From the NCBI RefSeq assembly GCF_030296555.1, contig NZ_AP027728.1, positions 1,984,001-2,048,000 of the forward strand: a DNA stretch of 64,000 bases, in the 5' to 3' direction. Positions 26,705 to 35,685 of the stretch are shown here, one piece after another. Each line of letters begins with the position of its first letter. The first letter of the stretch is position 1. The notes under the pieces were generated by a model, which saw only the letters and a list, made by a program, of their open reading frames with translations, searched no databases and had not been told where the DNA came from. A program made the position numbers and the translations under genes. Source of the DNA: Microbacterium suwonense. GTDB lineage: Bacteria; Actinomycetota; Actinomycetes; Actinomycetales; Microbacteriaceae.

Positions 26705-27447
26705 TCGCTTCTGACATCACCCACTGGTACCTCGCTGACGGCACCCGCGTCGAGATCCTCGACTTCCTCGACGACCACGCCCGCTACCTACTCGAGATCC
26801 GCCCCGCCGCCGCGTTCACCGGCCCGATGGTCGTCACCGCCATGACCGAACTGATCACCCGCTGCGGCCCGCCGTACTCAACTCTCACCGACAACGGACT
26901 GGTGTTCACCACTCGCTTGGCCCGCTTCAAAGGTGCCCGCGGTGGGTTCGAGAAACTGCTCGCCGCACACCGCATCACCCAGAAGAACGGCCGCCCCGGA
27001 CACCCTCAAACCCAGGGAAAGATCGAACGCTTCCACCAGACCCTCAAACGCTGGCTCAAAGCTCGCCCCCTGCCGAACACGATCCAGGAACTCGCCACCC
27101 TGCTCACCGAATTCCAGACCTGGTACAACACCCGCCGACCCCACCGCTCCCTCGGCCGCCGCACCCCCGAACAGGCCTACACCGCCCTCCCCAAAGCGAC
27201 CCCAACCAGCACCGCCGACACCACCGAATGGCGCTCCTGCACCGACACCGTCGACAAGAACGGGAAAGTCACCCTCCGCTACGCCGGCAAACTCCGCCAC
27301 CTCGGCATCGGCCGCTCCCATGTCGGCACACCCGTGCTCCTGCTCATCCACGACCGCGACGTCACCGTCAGCAACATGAACACCAGCCAAATCATCGCCG
27401 AGTTCACCATCGACCCCACCAAGAACTACCAACCCAAGAAACCTTGA
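26705..27447 (+). mobile_element. 5'-truncated IS481-family transposase
   Basis: About 247 residues of a DDE transposase. SDITHWYLADGTRVEILDFL holds the first catalytic Asp, LTDNGLVFTTR the second and GKIERFHQTLKRW the Glu, followed by TWYNTRRPHRSLGRRTPEQA. The N-terminal helix-turn-helix is missing; the sequence starts abruptly at the first D and abuts the mntA fragment. The C-terminus is complete. With no left end, the element cannot move by itself. Confidence 0.85.
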
Positions 27448-27515
27448 CCCGCCCCGGTCAACGATCACCCGACTCACCGACCCCGCGTCAGCCGTCAACA
27501 CCCCAGACAACAAAA

Positions 27516-27560
27516 GTCCTGAGCCGCGACAAGTTCGTAAACTATGTCGCGACTCAGGAC
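27516..27560. repeat. Inverted repeat at the right end of the IS481-type element
   Basis: GTCCTGAGCCGCGACA and TGTCGCGACTCAGGAC form 16-bp arms with one mismatch around a 13-bp loop. It ends 2 bp from the tRNA-Ser-derived repeat at 27563. The outer arm is probably the terminal inverted repeat of the IS. The hairpin could also end transcription of the transposase. Confidence 0.6.
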
Positions 27561-27562
27561 AG

Positions 27563-27627
27563 TGGCGGAGACGGAGGGATTTGAACCCTCGGTCCCCGTG
27601 AGGGGACTCCACCTTAGCAGGGTGGTG
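27563..27627 (-). repeat. Left attachment site: tRNA-Ser 3' fragment
   Basis: These 65 bp are identical to 62746-62810, the 3' part of tRNA-Ser(GCT): anticodon loop, 3' anticodon stem, variable arm, T-arm, acceptor 3' strand and CCA. The D-arm and 5' acceptor strand are absent; the next bases (TGCGCGGTCTAGC) do not match. It cannot give a tRNA. It is best explained as attL of the island. Confidence 0.8.
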
Positions 27628-27879
27628 TGCGCGGTCTAGCTATTCGATCGCCTTGGTGCGCCCATGTCCTTGAGACGACTGAGAACCCCGTAAGTCTGCG
27701 GATTCTCGGCACTATGGCCTCCCGCTCGCCACACACGGGAGATACCGAAAGCACGTCAGAATCGGCCGCCTCGGGATGCTCGGGACACTTTTCGGACACT
27801 TGTCGACACGATGGGGGAGGCGATTCGATCGTTTCGCTTCTGCAGTCGCCGTTCGAGATCGGGTGACGTCCCGCTGAGT

Positions 27880-28116
27880 GGTGGAGTCTCTCGACACCGT
27901 GCGGGTCAGCTGGTTTGAATATGCCGCGTTCAGTTCCGGGATCGCCACCTCCTCGTCGGTCGCGGTGAGGAGCTTCCTGGAGTGCTCGCTGAAGTAGCGG
28001 CGGTCTGCGCCGTCCCACTCATCGTGCTGCTCGATCAGAACGTGCCCTGCCAGGCGCAGGAGCGCGGCCGGGTTCGGGAACGTGCCGACGACATCGGTGC
28101 GGCGTTTGAAGCTCTC
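27880..28116 (-). pseudogene. IS256-family transposase fragment
   Basis: Minus-strand reading gives [20 protein letters not shown], then [20 protein letters not shown] and [10 protein letters not shown] ending near VAIPELNAA, the C-terminal part of a Mutator/IS256-type transposase. The N-terminal two thirds, with the DDE residues, are missing. It is cut at 28116 exactly where the IS110-type sequence begins. Between 27628 and about 27880 I see nothing recognisable. Confidence 0.7.
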
Positions 28117-29195
28117 ATGTCAAGAGTTCGTGTTGAATCGCGTCGCGGATCATGGTGCGGTGGATCGTGTTCGATAGGTGCCTTTTGAGGATGCGCATGG
28201 CTTCACGGCGCGTGTGTCCGCGGGTGATCGCGGCCTGGTAGAGCTCGCGGGCGCGCGGTTCGCAGCGAAGCTGGGTGACTGCGGTTCGGTGGATCGCGGC
28301 GTTCAGTCGGCGGTTCCCGCCGCGGCTGAGCCGGTGCCGCCGGGGCCGGCCTCCGTCCTCTCCGGAGCTCGCTGGGATCGGTGCCGTTCCGTTGAATCTC
28401 GCGAAGCCGGCCTCCGTGAACGGCGCGGGTCGCCGACCTCGAGGAGAATCTCCGCGGCAGTGCGCACGGCGATCCCTATGATTGACGGCAGGGCTGATCC
28501 GCTTGCGTCAACGAGCTTGCAGAGCTCCGCTCCAGCGACTTTGTCTTGGGCGAGCACGTCTTTGAGTATATTGCTCCGGCTGCGGATCAGCTTGAGCCGC
28601 AGGCGCCGAACCGGATCGGTGCCCGCACGCGTCCGAGCGCGGCGACCGCGGTGAACCGAGCCCGCGCGGTCGTGCGCTCAGGCAGCCTCGTCCGGATGTG
28701 TTCGGGGAGCTCCTGGATGAGTGCGTCGAGCTCGCCGATGAGCTGGACGCGGATCTTTCGCAGTGAGGTCCTGACGTTGTGCCAGAGCGCGATCTGGTCT
28801 CTGACCGGGTCAGGGGCGGCGGTCGCCGAGTGCTTGAAGGCGTGGGCGAGTCGGTCGTTGGTTTGCGTTTCCGCAGCCACGCGGTGCGCGTCGAGAGGAT
28901 CGGACTTTCCCTCGTACCGACCCCGTTGACGCTGTGCGGTCTTGTGAGGCGGCACGTCCCTGACGTCCAGTCCGTGATCGACGAGGAACTCGGCCAGCGG
29001 GCGGCCGAGCCCGCTGGCTCCTTCAATCCCGATCTTGTGGATCGACCCAATCGATTGCGCCCAACCGAGCGCATCCGCGTGCCCCTTTCCTGTGTTCGCG
29101 AAGTGCTGATGGTCGAGGTCGCGTCCGCTCTCGTCGAGCACGGACGCGGTGAACACCTTCCTGTGGGGATCAACGCCGACGATGATGCTGCCCAA
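28115..29195 (-). pseudogene. IS110-family transposase, frameshifted
   Basis: The first 170 residues are intact: MGSIIVGVDPHRKVFTASVL with the first Asp of the DEDD RuvC-like site, IEGASGLGRPLAEFLVDHG and KSDPLDAHRVAAE. The frame then breaks near 28640. The C-terminal transposase domain with its catalytic Ser region continues in other frames (PSIIGIAVRTAAEILLEVGD; NRRLNAAIHRTAVTQLRCEP) and ends [20 protein letters not shown] at 28115. At least two frame changes make it non-functional. It interrupts or abuts the IS256 fragment. Confidence 0.78.
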
Positions 29196-29279
29196 GGTGG
29201 CTCCCTTGCTGCTTGCCTAATCTGGATGGCGGGAGCCAACGCGACAACATCCCAGTCGAGTGATCGACGCTCTCATCAA

Positions 29280-30887
29280 GTCAGCGTGGGTTCCCTGTGA
29301 CCGCGGCGGGACGACACTTCAAACGGAAGGCAGGCCGCGCGGTAGCGGTCGAGATAGGCGATGAAGCCGGCGACGTCGACGGGGTCGGCGGTGGTGAGGA
29401 TGCGGCGGCGAAGACGCTGTCCTCGAGGTACTCCCCCAGCGACTCGCTGCGTCCGAGATACGAGGCGAGCACAGCGATGCCGTAGGCGCCGCCCTCGGAG
29501 GCCAGCTCGCCCACGGCCACGGGTGCGCCGAGCGCACTGACGAAGAAGCGCTGTGCGACGCCGGCCGTGCGGAACATGCCGCCGTGCGCGAACATGCGGT
29601 CGAGCTCGACGCCCTCGGCGGTCAGCACTTGCATGCCGAGGGCGAGGGTGCCGAACACCCCGTACAGCTGCGCGCGCATGAAGTCCGCCAGGGTGAAGGT
29701 GCTGTCAGGGGTGCGGACGAAGAGCGGGCGCCCCTCGGCGAGTCCGGCGATGGGCTCTCCGGCGAGGTGGTTGTAGGCGAGCAGGCCGCCGGCATCCGCC
29801 TCTCCGGCGAGCGCCTTGCGGAAGAGCGCCTCGAAGGCCGCGTCGTCGCTCACCGGCTGCCCCGCCACGGTCGAAAACCGGGTGTACATGCCCGCCCAGG
29901 CGGCGCGCTCGCTGGCGCCATTGTTGCAGTGCACCATCGCTACCGCATCGCCTGCGGGGGTGGTGACGAGGTCGAGCTCGTGGTGCACGCCTGCGAGCGG
30001 ACGCTCGAGGACGACCAGCGTGTAGATGCTCGTGCCGGCCGACACGTTGCCGGTGCGCGGGGCGACCGAGTTGGTCGCGACCGTGCAGGTGCCGGCGTCG
30101 CCCTCTGAAGGGCACAGCAGGGACGCCGGCCGGGTCGCGCCGGTGGGATCGAGCAGCAGGGCTCCGTCGGCGGTCAGGGCGCTGGCGGCGGCGCCGGCCG
30201 GGAGCACGGCGGGCAGTAGCGAGCTCAGCGGCGCCGGGAGGCGGTCGGCGACCAGAGCATCGTAGGCCTGCAGCATCCGCTCGTCGTACCCGCCGGTTGC
30301 GGAGTCGATCGGGAACATGCCCGAGGCGTCGCCGACGACGAGCACGCGCGTGCCCGTGAGCTTCCAGTGCACGTCGGCGGCGAGGGTGGTCACGAAGTCC
30401 AGCTGGGGCACGTGCGCCTCGGCGTCACGACGGCCTGGTGCAGGTTCGCGATCGACCAGCGCAGCGGGATGTTCACCCCCAAGAGCTCGGTGAGCTCGGA
30501 TGCCGCGGTTCCCGTGTTCGTGTTGCGCCAGGTGCGGGAGGTCACGAGCAGCTCGCCTTGCGCGCCAAAGGACAGGTAGCCGTGCGTCATGGCCGAGATC
30601 CCGATCGCCCCGAAGGTCGTCGGGTGCACGCCGTAGCGGTCGTGCGCGTTGTCGGTGAGATCGGCAAACGCCGACTGCAGTCCCTGCTAGACCTCGTCGA
30701 GGCGGTAGGTCCACAGACCGTCCTCGAGCCGGTTCTCCCAGGAGAACGCGCCGGTGGCGAGCACCTCGGTGGCGTCGGAGCCGATCAGGCAGGCCTTGAT
30801 GCGGGCCGAGCCGAACTCGATGCCGAGGCTGGTGCGGCCGGCCAGGTTGTCCGCTCGCTGGGTCCCTGAGCTGTGTCGAAGGGTCAT
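29280..30887 (-). pseudogene. araB: L-ribulokinase-like FGGY kinase, decayed
   Basis: The N-terminus is good ([20 protein letters not shown]) but TAG at 30687-30689 replaces the Trp expected in LDEVWQGLQ. After it the frame resumes (GVHPTTFGAIGISAMTHGYL), shifts near 30430, gives the kinase core (LTGTRVLVVGDASGMFPIDS; VATNSVAPRTGNVSAGTSIY), and shifts again near 29395 to TTADPVDVAGFIAYLDRYRA. The last residues are replaced by sequence next to the IS110 remnant. Three lesions of two kinds mark true decay. The family phosphorylates L-ribulose, or D-xylulose in some relatives. Start overlaps the araD stop by ATGA. Confidence 0.78.
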
Positions 30888-31588
30888 CGGCGGGCGTCCG
30901 CGCTCTGACCGTACACGTTCTGGTACCGATCCCGCAGGAGGCTATCGATAGCCTCCTGCGGGATCGGGATCAGCGGCCCCGCCTCGCGGGCGAGGTGCAC
31001 GGTGCGCGCGACGTCCTCGCCCATGACGGCGGCCTTGACCGCGTCCTTCGCCTTCACGCCGATCGTGAACGGTCCGTGGTTCTGCATGAGCACCGCACGG
31101 CTGCAGTGCCCACGCAGGGTATCGCCGATCCCCCGACCGATCGAGTCGTCGCCGACGATGGCGAACCGGCTGATCGGGATGGGCTCGCCGAACTCGTCCG
31201 CCATGGCGGTGATCATGCAGAGGATTTCCTCCACGCGCGGCCCAGGCCACCGCGTCGTCGGAATGGGTGTGCACGACGCCGCCACCTCGGGCATGTGGCG
31301 GTGAACGTAGGCGTGCGCGGCCGTGTCGCTGGACGGGCTGCGCTCGCTGCCGGCGGTGCCGTCGAGGTCGCACAGGATCATGTTCCCCGGGGCGAGGTCC
31401 TCGTACGAGATGCCCGAAGGCTTGATCACGAAGAGGTCGGTGCCGGGAACGCGGCCCGAGACGTTGCCGCCGGCCCAGACGACTCAGTTGTACCGGACCA
31501 GCTCGCCGTGCAGGCAGGCGACGTCCTCTCGGACGGTCTGAATGGCGGCTTCGACCTCGGGGGTGAAGGCGGGGGCTTCGCTGCTCAC
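30884..31588 (-). pseudogene. araD: L-ribulose-5-phosphate 4-epimerase, decayed
   Basis: A class II aldolase-family epimerase. Starting from GTG at 31588 (GAGG upstream), the frame hits TGA in RYN*VVWAGGNVSGRVPG. Downstream it runs on as VIKPSGISYEDLAPG. Between about 31229 and 31288 the zinc-binding HTHS segment is read in another frame (GGVVHTHSDDAVAWAARG), so there are two compensating shifts. The end GDDSIGRGIGDTLRGHCSRA and LMQNHGPFTIGVKAKDAVKA is intact. It would convert L-ribulose-5-P to D-xylulose-5-P. araA (isomerase) is absent, perhaps lost with the IS110 event. Confidence 0.8.
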
Positions 31589-31677
31589 GGGTACCTCATC
31601 GTGTGGTGTCTACGATCTCTGTGATCGGTCACCGAGCCGGTGTGACCCGCGTCACGACACCCGTCAACCGGCACGGG

Positions 31678-33810
31678 TCAGGCATCGGCGGGCGGGTCGC
31701 GGCGGATGATTCCCAGTGCGCTGGGTCGAGCGTCGGCTCGGACGAACACCGGTATCTGCTCGATCGGCGCCGGCACTGTCACCCACTGGGCTCCTGCGTA
31801 CTCGTCACCGGTCGCGCTGTGGAGCCACACCGCACCGTCGGGCAGATACACCCTGCGCTGCCGCGCTCCCGGCTCCACCACGGGCGCTACAAGCAGATCG
31901 GGACCCAGCAGGTACTGGTGCTTCACGTCCCATACGGCGGCATCGTCGGGGAACTCGAGGAACATGGCGCGCATCGCGGGGAGGCCCGATTGAGAAGCTT
32001 CCGCCATCACTTCCCGCAGGTAGTCGCGCAGCGTCTCACGCAGCAGGATGTGCTCGCGCATGATCCGGTATGCCGCGTCCCCGTAGCTCCACACCTCGTT
32101 CGGCGCGCCGCTGGGCAGCCGACGCGACCCGTCGGCTGCGGCGACCTGCTCAGCAGGCTGACGGTCGCCGTGCATCCGCATGACCGGGCTGAAAGTGCCG
32201 AATTGGAACCACCGGAGCAGCAGTTCGATGAAGGCCGGGTCTTCGATGTCGCCGCTGTGGAAGCCGCCGATGTCAGTCGTGAACCAGGCGATCCCGGCGA
32301 GACCAATGTGGGTACCCGCCGTGATCTGCTGCTGAAGCGCGGTCCAGGTCGACCCGATGTCGCCCGACCAGACCAGAGCACCATATCGCTGACTGCCCGA
32401 CCACGCCGCTCGGACGAGGCTCAGCGTTTCCTGTCCTCCGGCAGTGGAACCATCATGGATGGACCTGAGGAACAGCTGCGGATAGAGAGCTCCGACCTGC
32501 TGTCCTGAGCCGAGCGCGTACCGATAGCTGTCATAGTCGTAGACGCCGTACTCGGGCTCGGCCTCATCGAGCCAGAACAGGCGGATGCCATGGACGCCAT
32601 AGTTCGCGGACAGCTTCCGCCAGAGGTAGTCGCGCCCCTCTTGGGCGGTGACATCGATGAACGCGCTCGGTCCTTCGAAAGACATCTGCACATCTATCCC
32701 GCGCTCGGCTCGCACCAGGAGGTTGTGCTTCTTCATCTCGGCGAAGTTCTCCGAGTTCAGTGATACCTGGGGCCAGACCGACACCATCAGCTCGATGCCG
32801 AGTTCACGCAGCTCCTCGACCATCGCGGTCGGGTCCGGCCAGAATTCCTCATCGAAGCGGTAGTCGCCCATGTGCGGCCAATGAAAGAAATCTGCGACGA
32901 TGACGTCCATCGGCAGTCCGCGGGCGACGTGCTCGCGCGCAACGCTCAGAAGCTGCTCCTGGTTCCAGTAGCGCAGTTTGGACTGCCAGTAACCAAGGCC
33001 ATACTCCGGCATGGCGGGTGGGTGGCCGGTGGCATCCGCATAGGAGCTCACGATGTCACGGGGGCGGACCCCGGCGGTGACCCAATAGTCCAGCTGTCTT
33101 GTCGACTCGGCCGACCACTGAGTGACATTATCGGCGAAGGTCGCCTGACCCACAGCGGGATTGTGCCATAGCATCCCGTACCCACGACTGGAGATCACGA
33201 ACGGTATCGATATCTGCGAGTTGCGGTGCGCCAACTCGAACGTGCAGCCCTTGATGTCGAGCACGTCCTGCTGGTACTGGCCCATGCCGTAGAGCTTCTC
33301 ATCGGGATGAGCCGTGAACGAGGCACGCACGGCGAAGTCTCCTCCGAGATGAGGGTGCCAGTCGCGGGCCCTGCGGTGCAGTGCCCCGCCTTCGCTGAGT
33401 TCCTCGAGGAGCAGCGTTCCATCGGCATCGTGGAACGATAGCCGGCAGCGATTCTCCTCATAACCAGTCTGATATCCGTAGCCGCTCCACGAGGTGAGCC
33501 GCACGACCAGGCGCCCGTTACGGAGCTCTGCAGTGTTGCCGTCGACCGTGACGACTGCTCGCGTCTGCGCAGCGTCGAGCAGGGAGTAGCGAGTGTCCTC
33601 CAGTTGCCCCTTGATCGTCGCCCGCACTCGCACACTGTCGACTCCCCACGGATCCACCCGGAGGACCTCACCGTCGCCCCGCCACACGATCGAGGCTCCG
33701 TCTACCTCGAAGTGCTCGATGGGAGTGCGACCGGAACCGTCAGGAGACGGCGAAGGCTCCATCACGGCATCGCCGCCGTCGCCGAATTCATCCTGGGAAT
33801 CGAATATCAT
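31678..33810 (-). CDS. GH31 alpha-xylosidase/alpha-glucosidase
   Basis: A 710-residue GH31 enzyme. The N-terminal beta domain (residues about 30-245) is followed by the barrel. The nucleophile is Asp415 in FWLDEAEPE and the acid/base Asp484 in WSGDIGSTW. Distal beta domains follow. The Leu-Asp-Glu-Ala-Glu-Pro-Glu context is closer to alpha-xylosidases than to the KxDFGE group. No signal peptide, so it acts on imported oligosaccharides, perhaps removing alpha-xylose from xyloglucan fragments. It follows GH35 in the operon. AAAGG lies 10 bp before the ATG. Confidence 0.85.
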   Translation of the reverse strand: MIFDSQDEFGDGGDAVMEPSPSPDGSGRTPIEHFEVDGASIVWRGDGEVLRVDPWGVDSVRVRATIKGQLEDTRYSLLDAAQTRAVVTVDGNTAELRNGRLVVRLTSWSGYGYQTGYEENRCRLSFHDADGTLLLEELSEGGALHRRARDWHPHLGGDFAVRASFTAHPDEKLYGMGQYQQDVLDIKGCTFELAHRNSQISIPFVISSRGYGMLWHNPAVGQATFADNVTQWSAESTRQLDYWVTAGVRPRDIVSSYADATGHPPAMPEYGLGYWQSKLRYWNQEQLLSVAREHVARGLPMDVIVADFFHWPHMGDYRFDEEFWPDPTAMVEELRELGIELMVSVWPQVSLNSENFAEMKKHNLLVRAERGIDVQMSFEGPSAFIDVTAQEGRDYLWRKLSANYGVHGIRLFWLDEAEPEYGVYDYDSYRYALGSGQQVGALYPQLFLRSIHDGSTAGGQETLSLVRAAWSGSQRYGALVWSGDIGSTWTALQQQITAGTHIGLAGIAWFTTDIGGFHSGDIEDPAFIELLLRWFQFGTFSPVMRMHGDRQPAEQVAAADGSRRLPSGAPNEVWSYGDAAYRIMREHILLRETLRDYLREVMAEASQSGLPAMRAMFLEFPDDAAVWDVKHQYLLGPDLLVAPVVEPGARQRRVYLPDGAVWLHSATGDEYAGAQWVTVPAPIEQIPVFVRADARPSALGIIRRDPPADA

Positions 33811-33951
33811 CGGTTCTCACACCTTTCATTGCGTCAGAAGCATCCCGCTTGACCATCCCTTTACCGTCACGAGAACCGACGCGCGCAGAGCTCACCGCAG
33901 CGCCCTGAATTCGTCGCCCACGAACTTCGCCCGTGCGCCGGCTGCCACTCA

Positions 33952-35685
33952 TCATTCCTCCTCCGGTCCCAGCGATGGCCGCGGGAGAAAACGGGCGATT
34001 GTGTCCACTCCGGTCTCCAACTCGACCACTGCCAGCTCATTGATCCCGGAGCGCAGTACAGGCGCCGGCACGTACAGGGTGCGCTGCGGGCCGCTGCGCC
34101 AATATCGACCGAGCAGGAATCCATTCACGAGCGCGAAGCCCTTGCCCCATGACGAAGAGTCCAGGAAGAGATCCCCGGGCACCGCGAGCTCAAACGTTCC
34201 GTACAGCACTATCGGGCTATCGAGGGCATCGCCGACCGGCGCCAGTGCGGCCGCCGCAGCGAGTTCGTGCAGGTCGACCGGAGCGGCGGACCATCCGGTC
34301 AGAACGACGTCGTCGAGCGTGACCGCTCCGATCAGGCCCTTCGGCTCGCCCAGACGCTGGTCGTAGTTGACGCGACCCTGCTCCTCGACGAACACACGCA
34401 GTCGTGAGCCGCTCGGGATCCGCAGGGCTCTCTCCTGACGAGTGCGTGACAGGGTGCCCACCCTTTTCCCATCCACCGAGATCCACGCCTGATCGCGGAT
34501 CTCGCCGAACCGCAGTGTGCCGCCGCGTCCGCCCAGATCGACCTCATAGGCGACCAGGGCGCCGAGATGCCCGATTCCGTCGAAGGTTGGCGGTTCGCTG
34601 TACCGCGTCTCGTCGGGGCCGGGGAGCGGAACGGCAACCGGCGCAAGCGCGACTTCGAACGTCGGCGCATCCGCCGAAGCCTGCACCGTCTCTTTCGGCA
34701 CGGACGCGTATTTCGCGATCACATCCCGGAAGGCGAAGAACTTCTCTGTCGGGTCGCCGGCCTCGTCGAGCGGCGCGTCGTAGTCGTACGACGTCACGAT
34801 CGGCAGGTAGCGACCCTTGTCGTTCGCACCGTTGGTGAGTCCGTAGTTCGTGCCACCGTGGAACATGTAGAAGTTCACGGAGGCACCCGCGGCGAGCAGT
34901 GCGTCCAGCTCAGCGGCTGAGTCCGCGGGTGCCGTGGTGTGGTGCACGGTGCCCCACCAGTCGAACCAGCCGTCCCAGAACTCCGCGCACATCAGCGGTC
35001 CAGTCGGCTGGTGACGGCGCAGTGTCTGCAACCGCTCTCCAGCCCGCGAGCCGAAGGAGCCGGTCTTGTGCAGCTCGGGCAGGCTGCCGTCGGAGAGCAT
35101 ACGATCGGTCGGCTGGTCGATGGTGGTCAGCGGCACCTCGATCCCCGCGTCGCGGGTGACGCTCACCAGATGCCGCAAGTAGGTCTTGTCCGCTCCATAG
35201 GCGCCATATTCATTCTCGATCTGCACGAGCACGACGGGTCCGCCGCGGTCGATCTGCCGCGGCTCGACGATCTCGTACACCCGTCGCAGATAGTCGGAGA
35301 CGGCATCGAGGTACTGCGGCTCGGAACGGCGCAGTCCGATGCCCTCGCTGCCGGTGAGCCACACCGGCAGCCCACCGTTGTGCCACTCCGCGCAGATATA
35401 CGGACCGGGCCGCACGATCGCGTGCATGCCCTCGGCAGCGATCAGGTCGAGGAAGGCTCCGAGATCGTTCCAGCCGGTGGCATCCCACTCGCCGCGCCGC
35501 GGCTCATGCGCATTCCACGCCACATACGTCTCGATGGTGTTCAACCCCATCAGCCGCGCCTTGCGGATGCGGTCGGCCCACTGCTCCGGGTGCACGCGGA
35601 AGTAGTGAACGGCACCGGAGAGGATACGGTGCGGCTGTCCGTCGAGCAGGAAATCATCCTGTCCAATCCGGAATCGAGATGTCAT
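33952..35685 (-). CDS. GH35 beta-galactosidase
   Basis: A 577-residue GH35 enzyme. SGAVHYFRVHPEQWADRIRK opens the barrel; YVAWNAHEPRRGEWDATG and RPGPYICAEWHNGGLPVWLT are family hallmarks. The acid/base is Glu159 in IENEYGAYG and the nucleophile Glu235 in CAEFWDGW. C-terminal beta-sandwich domains end with LFLDSSSWGKGFALVNGFLL. No secretion signal. It would remove terminal beta-galactose from imported plant oligosaccharides such as xyloglucan or galactan side chains. Its 5' end overlaps the extended frame of the upstream GH27 gene. Confidence 0.9.
   Translation of the reverse strand: MTSRFRIGQDDFLLDGQPHRILSGAVHYFRVHPEQWADRIRKARLMGLNTIETYVAWNAHEPRRGEWDATGWNDLGAFLDLIAAEGMHAIVRPGPYICAEWHNGGLPVWLTGSEGIGLRRSEPQYLDAVSDYLRRVYEIVEPRQIDRGGPVVLVQIENEYGAYGADKTYLRHLVSVTRDAGIEVPLTTIDQPTDRMLSDGSLPELHKTGSFGSRAGERLQTLRRHQPTGPLMCAEFWDGWFDWWGTVHHTTAPADSAAELDALLAAGASVNFYMFHGGTNYGLTNGANDKGRYLPIVTSYDYDAPLDEAGDPTEKFFAFRDVIAKYASVPKETVQASADAPTFEVALAPVAVPLPGPDETRYSEPPTFDGIGHLGALVAYEVDLGGRGGTLRFGEIRDQAWISVDGKRVGTLSRTRQERALRIPSGSRLRVFVEEQGRVNYDQRLGEPKGLIGAVTLDDVVLTGWSAAPVDLHELAAAAALAPVGDALDSPIVLYGTFELAVPGDLFLDSSSWGKGFALVNGFLLGRYWRSGPQRTLYVPAPVLRSGINELAVVELETGVDTIARFLPRPSLGPEEE

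Noticed and set aside
26878..27612. A 244-codon minus-strand frame over the IS481-type transposase
   Set aside because: Gly-rich antisense product; the transposase has all the DDE motifs on the plus strand.
27563..27645. A second functional tRNA-Ser gene
   Set aside because: Only the 3' part is kept. The 5' acceptor strand and D-arm do not pair or match, so no cloverleaf can form.
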